8,734 nt of DNA from Ghiorsea sp. GTDB taxonomy: Bacteria; Pseudomonadota; Zetaproteobacteria; Mariprofundales; Mariprofundaceae. Location of the stretch: positions 1 through 8,734 of the forward strand of contig JAUZQX010000032.1 of NCBI GenBank assembly GCA_030950765.1. The letters run 5' to 3'. Position numbers and translations under genes: made by a program. How positions within the stretch are numbered: position 1 is the first letter of the stretch; the number at the start of each line of letters is the position of its first letter. The notes beneath the pieces were generated by a model. The model worked only from the letters and a program-made list of their open reading frames with translations, searched no databases and was not told where the DNA came from. Below are positions 1-5,252 of this stretch, piece after piece.

Positions 1-204
1 GCTGTGCGTTTGTTCTGCAGCAAGATTGCTGATGCAATCATTGAAGGTACTGAAACTTTTCACCTAGAAAACGCTGAAGATGGTGCTGATATTATCGAGC
101 AGATGGCTAACCAAGCTGAAGAAGCTGTGGCAGAAACAGCACCAGTAGAAGAAGCGCCTGTGGAAAAAGTTCAGGAAGAAGTGAAATCAGAGGGAAAAGC
201 GTAA
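1..204 (+). CDS. rpsB: 30S ribosomal protein S2, C-terminal part (5' truncated by window edge)
   Basis: The reading frame is open from the first base of the window to the TAA at 202-204, giving 67 residues. It begins AVRLFCSKIADAIIEG, which matches the last conserved block of ribosomal protein S2 (family form close to AIRLYCSKIADAVIEG). The GTG at position 4 is an internal valine codon, not a start; the true start lies upstream of the window. S2 binds the 30S subunit at the head-body junction and is needed for S1 binding. After the conserved helix the protein runs into an acidic, Ala/Glu/Val-rich low-complexity tail of about 30 residues (from roughly QAEEAVAET to the end), longer than the short tail of E. 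coli S2. It is followed by tsf, the standard S2/EF-Ts pairing, which supports the call. Identity is inferred from this C-terminal block and the neighbour only. Confidence 0.93.
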   Translation, partial: AVRLFCSKIADAIIEGTETFHLENAEDGADIIEQMANQAEEAVAETAPVEEAPVEKVQEEVKSEGKA

Positions 205-233
205 CAACGTTACCTTTTATCAAATAATTAAAA

Positions 234-253
234 GAGTGCCTATGTGGGCACTC
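234..253 (+). promoter_or_regulatory. Stem-loop in the rpsB-tsf gap (possible attenuator or translational control hairpin)
   Basis: GAGTGCC at 234-240 and GGCACTC at 247-253 form a perfect 7-bp inverted repeat around the 6-nt loop TATGTG. It lies 30 nt after the rpsB stop and ends 10 nt before the GGAG of tsf. No T-run follows (AAATTTGG), so it is not a classical intrinsic terminator. In E. coli the rpsB-tsf gap is known to hold an attenuating terminator that lowers tsf relative to rpsB transcription; a similar job here is inference. It could also act as an RNA-processing or 3'-end-protecting hairpin for rpsB. Confidence 0.5.
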
Positions 254-263
254 AAATTTGGAT

Positions 264-267
264 GGAG
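264..267 (+). promoter_or_regulatory. Ribosome binding site of tsf (decides the start)
   Basis: GGAG at 264-267 lies 6 nt before the ATG at 274, whose product begins MAITAADVKKLREATG exactly as EF-Ts proteins do. In-frame candidates further upstream (GTG at 244, ATG at 262) have no comparable Shine-Dalgarno. GTG 244 also falls inside the stem-loop at 234-253. Confidence 0.75.
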
Positions 268-273
268 AAAGAA

Positions 274-1164
274 ATGGCAATTACAGCTGCTGACGTAAAA
301 AAACTGCGCGAAGCGACAGGCGCAGGTATGATGGATTGTAAAAAAGCACTCACTGAAGTAGGTGGTGATTTTGATGCTGGCGTAGACTATTTGCGTAAAA
401 AAGGTTTAGGTGCTGCGGAGAAAAAAGCTGGTCGTGTTGCGGCTGAAGGTATTGTTGTAACAAAATCAGAAGGTGCAGTCGCAGTAGTATTGGAAGTGAA
501 TGCTGAAACTGACTTTGTAAGTAAAAATGATCAGTTTGTAGCCTTTACAGATAAATTGGCAGATTTGATTCTTGCTAAGCGCCCTGCGGATGTAGCTGCT
601 TTGTTGGCAGTGGATTTTGATGGTGATTTGACGGTTGAGCAAGCATTGTCACAGTTGATTGCAACGATTGGTGAGAACATGAGTGTTCGTCGTTTTCAAG
701 TGTTGGAAACCAATGGTGTTGTGTCTGGTTATGTGCATGGTGCTGGTAAAATTGGTGTATTGGTCGCTGTTGAAGGCAATGCGGACGATGCGCTTGCGAC
801 GGTTGCGCGTAATGTTGCTATGCATGTTGCAGCTGTGAACCCTGATTTTGTATCGCGTGATTCTGTAACAGATGAAGCGATTGAACGTGAGCGTAAAGTG
901 TTGACGGAACGTGCATTAGCAAGTGGCAAGCCTGAAGCGATTGTTGAGAAAATTGTAACAGGGCAAATGAATAAGTTCTATTCAGAAAACTGCTTGTTGG
1001 ATCAAGCTTTTGTGATGGATACGGATAAAACTGTAGCTAAGGCTGTATCTGATGTTCAATCAGGTGCAAAAGTAGTTGCCGTTGCTCGTTTTGCTTTGGG
1101 TGAAGGTATTGAGAAAAAAGAAGAAGATTTTGCAGCTGAAGTTGCAGCGCAAATTAAAGGCTAA
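274..1164 (+). CDS. tsf: Translation elongation factor Ts (EF-Ts)
   Basis: This gene encodes 296 residues, close to the usual EF-Ts length (E. coli 283). EF-Ts is the cytoplasmic nucleotide exchange factor that releases GDP from EF-Tu. The N-terminal UBA-like domain is clear at residues 1-50 (ADVKKLREATGAGMMDCKKAL, then GGDFDAGVDYLRKKG). The signature AETDFVSKNDQF follows, with Asp80 and Phe81 at the same numbers as the E. coli residues that intrude near the EF-Tu Mg2+ and nucleotide site. The core subdomains follow (EVNAETDF, then GYVHGAGKIGVLVAVEG, and AMHVAA near residue 180), then a dimerisation/coiled-coil-like segment and the C-terminal part containing the usual QAFVMD and KTV blocks. 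The start at 274 is chosen from the conserved N-terminus and the GGAG at 264-267; starting at 244 would add ten non-conserved residues. It follows rpsB by 69 nt and precedes pyrH by 104 nt. Nothing in it looks odd. Confidence 0.97.
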   Translation: MAITAADVKKLREATGAGMMDCKKALTEVGGDFDAGVDYLRKKGLGAAEKKAGRVAAEGIVVTKSEGAVAVVLEVNAETDFVSKNDQFVAFTDKLADLILAKRPADVAALLAVDFDGDLTVEQALSQLIATIGENMSVRRFQVLETNGVVSGYVHGAGKIGVLVAVEGNADDALATVARNVAMHVAAVNPDFVSRDSVTDEAIERERKVLTERALASGKPEAIVEKIVTGQMNKFYSENCLLDQAFVMDTDKTVAKAVSDVQSGAKVVAVARFALGEGIEKKEEDFAAEVAAQIKG

Positions 1165-1188
1165 ATAAAAAGTTAAACAATTATGATT

Positions 1189-1221
1189 GCCTCAGGTTTG
1201 TTTTTTAAGCAAGCTTGAGGC
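1189..1221 (+). terminator. Stem-loop after tsf, candidate weak terminator or attenuator
   Basis: GCCTCAGGTTTG at 1189-1200 pairs with CAAGCTTGAGGC at 1210-1221 to give a 12-bp stem with two G-U wobbles, closed by a 9-nt loop (TTTTTTAAG). It starts 25 nt after the tsf stop. The sequence after it (TCTCAACTTTATTT) is T-rich but has no unbroken T tract, so termination would probably be partial. The T-run sits in the loop instead. This position would separate the abundant S2/EF-Ts transcript from the lower-demand pyrH-bamA genes. That role is inferred. Confidence 0.5.
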
Positions 1222-1223
1222 TC

Positions 1224-1251
1224 TCAACTTTATTTAAAATGTTGGTATCAA
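1224..1251 (+). promoter_or_regulatory. Weak promoter-like sequence upstream of pyrH
   Basis: TGGTATCAA at 1243-1251 resembles an extended -10 element (TGnTATnnn), and TCAACTT lies upstream at 1224-1230. A start near 1258 would leave a leader of only about 11 nt that still covers most of the Shine-Dalgarno. No good TTGACA box sits at 17 bp. The attraction is the position just after a possible terminator, where a promoter for the envelope genes would make sense. The spacing matches that of another element inside uppS (3043-3068). Confidence 0.2.
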
Positions 1252-1256
1252 GGCTT

Positions 1257-1263
1257 TAAGGAG
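1257..1263 (+). promoter_or_regulatory. Strong Shine-Dalgarno of pyrH
   Basis: TAAGGAG at 1257-1263 is a near-perfect match to the anti-Shine-Dalgarno complement, 5 nt before the ATG at 1269. It is the strongest ribosome binding site in the window and fixes the pyrH start. Confidence 0.85.
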
Positions 1264-1268
1264 TTCGT

Positions 1269-1991
1269 ATGGCATCAAGCACCAAATATAAACGGGTGTT
1301 ACTCAAACTATCTGGTGAAGTGCTGATGGGCGAAAGTGGTTATGGTATTGATCCTGACACCATTAATCGTTTGGCAAGCGAGCTGATTGAAGTGCGCGAA
1401 AGCAATATAGACTTAGCCATTGTTATTGGTGGCGGTAATATTTTCCGTGGCAATATGGGTACTGCTTCTGGCATGGACAGAGCCAGTGCCGATTATATGG
1501 GTATGATGGCAACGGTGATGAATGCGATTGCCTTGCAAGATGCTTTGGAGCGACAAGGTGCTAAGGTTCGTGTGATTTCTGCATTACACATTAAAGAAGT
1601 AGCAGAACCATATATTCGAAGGCGCGCCGTGCGTCACCTTGAAAAAGGTCGGATTCTTATTTTTGCCTCAGGTACAGGCAATCCTTATTTTACTACAGAT
1701 ACTGCCGCAAGTTTGCGAGCGATGGAAATCAATGCAGATGTGGTGTTAAAAGGTACCAAGGTTGATGGTGTTTACACAGCCGACCCTATGAAAGATCCAA
1801 CTGCAATACGTTATGATACGCTGACATTTACAGAGGCACTAACCAAACAATTGGGTGTGATGGATGCTACGGCGATGTCATTATGCAGAGATAATCAAAT
1901 GCCGATTGTGGTGTTTGATGTGACCACACGAGGACAAATGTTAAAAGCTGTGATGGGTGAGTCTGTAGGCACAGTAGTTCAGGAGAGTTGA
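1269..1991 (+). CDS. pyrH: Uridylate (UMP) kinase
   Basis: This 240-residue protein matches the length of bacterial UMP kinase (E. coli 241). It phosphorylates UMP to UDP with ATP, the step feeding all UTP, CTP and UDP-sugar synthesis. It belongs to the amino-acid kinase fold, unrelated to eukaryotic UMP/CMP kinases. Visible motifs are KLSGE at 13-17 (phosphate-binding lysine), the glycine loop GGGNIFRG at 54-61, Arg71 and Asp75 in the UMP-binding region with DYMGMMATVMNA at 75-86, GTGNPYFTTDTAA at 135-147 (UMP and allosteric region), and KGTKVDGVYTADP at 161-173 (ATP site). Bacterial PyrH is hexameric, activated by GTP and inhibited by UTP; these are family facts. The start is fixed by TAAGGAG at 1257-1263. 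Its last codons contain the Shine-Dalgarno for frr, which begins 1 nt after the stop, so the two are likely coupled. Confidence 0.97.
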   Translation: MASSTKYKRVLLKLSGEVLMGESGYGIDPDTINRLASELIEVRESNIDLAIVIGGGNIFRGNMGTASGMDRASADYMGMMATVMNAIALQDALERQGAKVRVISALHIKEVAEPYIRRRAVRHLEKGRILIFASGTGNPYFTTDTAASLRAMEINADVVLKGTKVDGVYTADPMKDPTAIRYDTLTFTEALTKQLGVMDATAMSLCRDNQMPIVVFDVTTRGQMLKAVMGESVGTVVQES

Positions 1992-1992
1992 G

Positions 1993-2538
1993 ATGTTTAA
2001 AGATTTGAAAGAACGTATGAATAAGACGATTGGTGCATTAAAAACAGATTTGGCAATGATTCGTACAGGGCGTGCTAATGCAGCTTTGTTAGACCATGTG
2101 CGCGTCCCATATTATGGTTCAGATGTGCCTGTGAGCCAAATTGGTAGTATTTCCGTGCCTGAGCCACGTATTTTGATGATTACACCTTGGGAAAAGGCTG
2201 TGTTAAAAGACTTGGAGAAAGCATTGTTGGCTTCTGACTTGGGTTTAACGCCTTCCAATGATGGTGAGGTGATTCGTCTTATTTTGCCTGAGTTAACAGA
2301 AGACCGCCGCAAGGAATTTGTAAAACAGGCTAGATCGATGTCTGAAAAATCCAAAGTATCTTTGCGAAACTTGCGTCGCGATGCCAATGAGGCAGTGAAA
2401 AAACAGGTGAAAGAAGATGGGCTTCCTGAAGATGAATCAAAGCGTCTACAGGATGAAATCCAAAAAATTACAGATAGTTTTGTCAAAGAAGTTGATAATG
2501 TAATCGATAAAAAAGAACAGGATATTTTGACTGTTTAA
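1993..2538 (+). CDS. frr: Ribosome recycling factor (RRF)
   Basis: The product has 181 residues, as against 185 in E. coli. With EF-G, RRF splits post-termination ribosomes so the subunits can be reused; it is essential in most bacteria. Domain I (the three-helix bundle) is formed by residues 1-30 (KTDLAMIRTGRANAALLDHV) and about 105-181, including the SLRNLRRDANEAVKK helix at 123-137, where conserved arginines contact 23S rRNA. Domain II (a beta sandwich) spans about 31-104 with VPYYGSDVPVSQIGSI and ILMITPWEK at 60-68, then IRLILPELTEDRR. Start ATG 1993 follows the pyrH stop by 1 nt, and AGGAGAG at 1981-1987 serves as Shine-Dalgarno at 5 nt. The stop TAA overlaps the uppS ATG by one base (TAATG). 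Nothing is missing. Confidence 0.97.
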   Translation: MFKDLKERMNKTIGALKTDLAMIRTGRANAALLDHVRVPYYGSDVPVSQIGSISVPEPRILMITPWEKAVLKDLEKALLASDLGLTPSNDGEVIRLILPELTEDRRKEFVKQARSMSEKSKVSLRNLRRDANEAVKKQVKEDGLPEDESKRLQDEIQKITDSFVKEVDNVIDKKEQDILTV

Positions 2539-3305
2539 TGTCTTCTCCTGAAGGCTTATCTTTGCAGCGTGTTGCCAAACATGTTGCCATTATCATGGAT
2601 GGAAATGGTCGCTGGGCAAAAGCACAGGGGCTTTCACGCCTTGAAGGGCATAAACAAGGTGCCAAACGTTTGCATGATGTGATTCAATGGGCAAAAGATG
2701 CTGGTGTAAAACAAGTATCGCTGTATGCGTTCTCAACTGAAAATTGGAAACGACCAAAGTTAGAGATTGCTGGCCTGATGACACTTTTGGCGACACTTCT
2801 TCCCTTAGAAGTGCCTAAGATGCAAGAAAAAGGTGCTAGGCTTTTAATTCTGGGTGATATATCCAAGTTTCCATGGTTGGCACGCCGAGCTTTGAATAAA
2901 GCTGTGCAAGCTACGAAGAATAATACTAAAATTGATGTTATTTTATGCCTAAATTATGGTGGACAACAAGAGATTGTTGATGGTATTAAAACATTTTATG
3001 CGTCATTTGATGACGAAAAAGAAAGGGACAAGGCGTTCGCTGAACTTACCCCAGAAATATTGTATCAAAACCTTGGGCGGGATGAGATTTTACCAGTAGA
3101 CTTATTGATTCGCACAGGTGGCGAAAAACGTATTTCTAACTTCCATTTGTGGGATGCAGCTTATGCAGAGTTATATTTTACAGACACCAACTGGCCTGCA
3201 TATAGCCAACAAGACTTGATGGAAGCCTTACAAGACTTTGCAAGCCGTGAACGTCGTTTTGGTAAGACCAGTGAGCAAGTGCAAGCAGGTGTTGCCGATG
3301 AGTGA
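2538..3305 (+). CDS. uppS: Undecaprenyl diphosphate synthase (cis-prenyltransferase)
   Basis: This 255-residue protein is of normal length for UppS (E. coli 253). It condenses eight IPP units onto farnesyl diphosphate in cis to make the C55 lipid carrier for peptidoglycan and O-antigen, acting at the cytoplasmic face of the membrane. The catalytic Asp21 lies in MDGNGRWA (20-27). Other family blocks are SLYAFSTENWKRP at 61-73, RTGGEKRISNF at 192-202, AYAELYFTD at 208-216 with the Mg2+-site Glu211, and RERRFG at 237-242. One departure is NYGGQQEIV at 139-147, where most homologues have NYGGR. The ATG overlaps the frr stop by one base and has only a distant AGGA (2519-2522), so initiation probably depends on re-initiation by ribosomes leaving frr. 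The 3' end overlaps cdsA by 8 nt. Substrate and chain length are inferred from the family. Confidence 0.96.
   Translation: MSSPEGLSLQRVAKHVAIIMDGNGRWAKAQGLSRLEGHKQGAKRLHDVIQWAKDAGVKQVSLYAFSTENWKRPKLEIAGLMTLLATLLPLEVPKMQEKGARLLILGDISKFPWLARRALNKAVQATKNNTKIDVILCLNYGGQQEIVDGIKTFYASFDDEKERDKAFAELTPEILYQNLGRDEILPVDLLIRTGGEKRISNFHLWDAAYAELYFTDTNWPAYSQQDLMEALQDFASRERRFGKTSEQVQAGVADE
3042..3069 (+). promoter_or_regulatory. Candidate sigma-E-like promoter inside uppS
   Basis: GAACTT at 3042-3047 and TCAAA at 3065-3069 are separated by 17 nt, similar to the E. coli sigma-E (RpoE) promoter form of GAACTT and TCAAA or TCTGA boxes at about 16-17 nt. A start near 3076 would transcribe cdsA-dxr-rseP-bamA; in E. 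coli, rseP and bamA are sigma-E regulated. The sequence lies in a weakly conserved part of UppS (about residues 169-177, AELTPEILY), so protein constraint does not obviously explain it. It was found by eye, no transcript data exist here, and chance is quite possible. Confidence 0.25.
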
Positions 3306-4095
3306 GCTTAAGAAACGTGTAATTACGGCAGTTTTTCTACTTGCGGCTGCGGTGTATTGGATGTTTTACACATCTGAAGGTGTGTTTAACCTGCTTACTG
3401 TAACCTTTGGTTTGTTGGCAGTGGTTGAACTGCTTGCGATGCTCTCTTTGGGTGTAGGTGTGCTTTATGTGGGTACACTTGCCATTCCAAGTTTGTTTTG
3501 GATTTGGAGTGCAGGCACTATTCCTGTTTTGTTCCCTTTGTTAACCCCTTTCGTATTTTGGTTAATTATTTTCTTGGTCACACATCGGCATAACAATACA
3601 CCTGAACATTTTGCGCGTTTTGTATATTTACAAAGTATGACCATGTTGCTGATGTTGTTTTGTTATACCCTGATTGAAGTTCGTCATATGCCCAACGGCG
3701 TGTTGTTTTTATCAGGTGCTTTTCTTGGTGTATGGGCAGCAGATATTGCGGCATATTTTACAGGTAAAGCCATAGGTAAAACCAAGCTTTGCCCATCGAT
3801 TAGCCCAGGTAAAAGTGTGGAAGGATTTATGGGTGGCATGTTATTTGGCACGGCAACGGCAGCCATCTTTTGGGTGCAAATGTTAGCCATGCCTATGATG
3901 ACAGCGGTGGTGTTGGCTTTGTTATTGGTGATGATTTCTGTGGCTGGTGATTTGGGTGAGTCAGCATTGAAACGTGCGGTAGGTGTTAAAGATAGTGGTC
4001 GTATGCTGCCAGGGCATGGGGGTATTTTGGATAGATTTGATGCTTTGCTTCCATCGATTCCTTTTGTCGCAATGTTATGGGTGGTGTTATCATGA
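3298..4095 (+). CDS. cdsA: Phosphatidate cytidylyltransferase (CDP-diacylglycerol synthase)
   Basis: This is a 265-residue polytopic membrane protein (E. coli CdsA 285). It makes CDP-diacylglycerol from phosphatidate and CTP, the branch point to all phospholipids, in the inner membrane. The C-terminal CDP-DAG synthase signature is complete at residues 222-248: SALKR, then KDSGRMLPGHGG, then DRFD, with the Lys/Asp and Asp245/Asp248 metal-binding residues present. Upstream, WAADIAAYFTGKAIGK (146-161) and SPGKSVEGFMGG (169-180) are also typical. Hydrophobic segments are seen at about 8-24, 30-50, 53-72, 78-95, 110-126, 135-156, 180-195 and 200-217. ATG 3298 is chosen because MSELKKRVITA fits the family N-terminus; an earlier in-frame TTG at 3238 would add 20 residues that only restate uppS sequence in another frame. 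It overlaps uppS by 8 nt and dxr by 4 nt (ATGA). The Shine-Dalgarno is weak (AGG at 3287-3289), so translation is likely coupled. Confidence 0.95.
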   Translation: MSELKKRVITAVFLLAAAVYWMFYTSEGVFNLLTVTFGLLAVVELLAMLSLGVGVLYVGTLAIPSLFWIWSAGTIPVLFPLLTPFVFWLIIFLVTHRHNNTPEHFARFVYLQSMTMLLMLFCYTLIEVRHMPNGVLFLSGAFLGVWAADIAAYFTGKAIGKTKLCPSISPGKSVEGFMGGMLFGTATAAIFWVQMLAMPMMTAVVLALLLVMISVAGDLGESALKRAVGVKDSGRMLPGHGGILDRFDALLPSIPFVAMLWVVLS

Positions 4096-5252
4096 ACCAA
4101 CCTATGCAGTTAACCATTTTGGGTGCGACGGGTTCGATTGGTACCAGCACGATTGATGTGATGTTACGTCATCCTGAACAATTCCAAGCCTATGCTTTGG
4201 TGGGGCATAAAAATGTGACTTTGATGCAAGAACTTGCAGAAAAAGTACAACCCAAGCTAGTGGTGATGACTGATGAAGCTGCGTATCTGTCTTTAAAAGG
4301 TAAACTCCCCGCAAAAACAACTCTTGAATATGGTATGGATGCTGCTGAAGCTGCTGCATCTGCCCATGAAGTAGATATGGTGATGGCGGCCATGGTGGGT
4401 TCGGCTGGATTGCCAGCTACACTGGCTGCGGTGCGTGCTGGTAAACGCGTAGGGCTTGCCAATAAAGAGTGTTTGGTGACTGCAGGGCGTATATTTATGC
4501 AGGCTGCCAAACAATATGGTGCAGAGGTTGTGCCTGTAGATTCAGAGCATGCAGCGGTACACCAAGCCTTGGCTGGGCACGATAGAGATTCAGTCACACG
4601 CATTATCCTTACAGCATCGGGTGGCCCTTTCCGTAATCGAGCCCCTGAAACATTAAAAAACATTAGCGTAGAAGAAGCTGTTGCTCATCCGAATTGGAGC
4701 ATGGGTGCAAAAATAAGCATTGATTCAGCGACCATGATGAACAAAGCGTTGGAACTGATTGAAGCCAAGTGGTTGTTTGATGCCAGAGCTGACCAGCTAT
4801 CCGCAATTATTCACCCCCAAAGTATTGTTCATGCTATGGTAGAATACCGTGATGGCTCAGTTTTAGCGCAATTGGCGATGCCCGATATGCGCTCTCCTAT
4901 TGTGTATGCTATGCAAGCCGAACCACGGTTGGAAAGTGGAATTCCTTGGTTGGAACTGGCGCAAACACAACCGTTGGAATTTCAAGCCATTGATGAAACA
5001 CGTTTTCCAGCCATGCGTTTGGTGAAATCAGTGCTTGCAGGTGAAGATAGCCTTGCTATTGCTCTCAATGCTGCCAATGAAGTGGCAAACCAAGCGTTTC
5101 AGGATGGCAAGATTGGTTTTATGGAGATTGTTGCTACGGTTGAGTCTGTGATGGAAAAAACAGTAGAGCAACATGTGGAAACATTGGAACAAGTTTGGCA
5201 GTTGGACAAACAAGCAAGAGTACTTGCTGAGGAAGTGATTATTTCATGTTAG
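4092..5252 (+). CDS. dxr: 1-deoxy-D-xylulose 5-phosphate reductoisomerase
   Basis: This 386-residue protein (E. coli 398) converts DXP to 2-C-methyl-D-erythritol 4-phosphate with NADPH, the committed step of the MEP isoprenoid pathway and the target of fosmidomycin. The NADPH-binding Rossmann loop GATGSIGTST lies at 11-20, followed by LANKECLV with Lys125/Glu126. The metal-binding PVDSEH block has Asp150 and Glu152 at the same numbers as in E. coli. Then come TASGGPFRN with Ser176, AHPNWSMG with His199, and ATMMNKALELIEAKW with Asn217, Lys218 and Glu221. The C-terminal helical domain contains ALNAANEVANQAF. Start ATG 4092 overlaps the cdsA stop as ATGA; an in-frame ATG at 4077 would add only MGGVI and lies deeper in cdsA. 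The stop overlaps rseP by 7 nt. Its product feeds IPP to UppS two genes upstream. In Escherichia the gene instead sits between frr and uppS. Confidence 0.97.
   Translation: MNQPMQLTILGATGSIGTSTIDVMLRHPEQFQAYALVGHKNVTLMQELAEKVQPKLVVMTDEAAYLSLKGKLPAKTTLEYGMDAAEAAASAHEVDMVMAAMVGSAGLPATLAAVRAGKRVGLANKECLVTAGRIFMQAAKQYGAEVVPVDSEHAAVHQALAGHDRDSVTRIILTASGGPFRNRAPETLKNISVEEAVAHPNWSMGAKISIDSATMMNKALELIEAKWLFDARADQLSAIIHPQSIVHAMVEYRDGSVLAQLAMPDMRSPIVYAMQAEPRLESGIPWLELAQTQPLEFQAIDETRFPAMRLVKSVLAGEDSLAIALNAANEVANQAFQDGKIGFMEIVATVESVMEKTVEQHVETLEQVWQLDKQARVLAEEVIISC

Noticed and set aside
201..220. GTAAC/GTTAC inverted repeat followed by CTTTTAT at the rpsB stop, as a terminator
   Set aside because: The stem is only 5 bp with a 3-nt loop, and the following T stretch is short; too weak to call.
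244..273. Longer EF-Ts starting at GTG 244 or ATG 262
   Set aside because: The extra residues are not part of the EF-Ts N-terminus, the 244 start lies inside a stem-loop, and GGAG at 264-267 serves the ATG at 274.
3684..4100. 138-residue open frame on the minus strand across cdsA
   Set aside because: It lies wholly opposite the CDP-DAG synthase coding sequence, has no recognisable motif or ribosome binding site, and reads as a mirror of cdsA codon bias.
4190..4663. 157-residue open frame on the minus strand across dxr
   Set aside because: It is antisense to the NADPH- and metal-binding part of Dxr. Its Ala/Ser/Thr-rich composition is what antisense reading of such a gene gives, and it shows no family signature.
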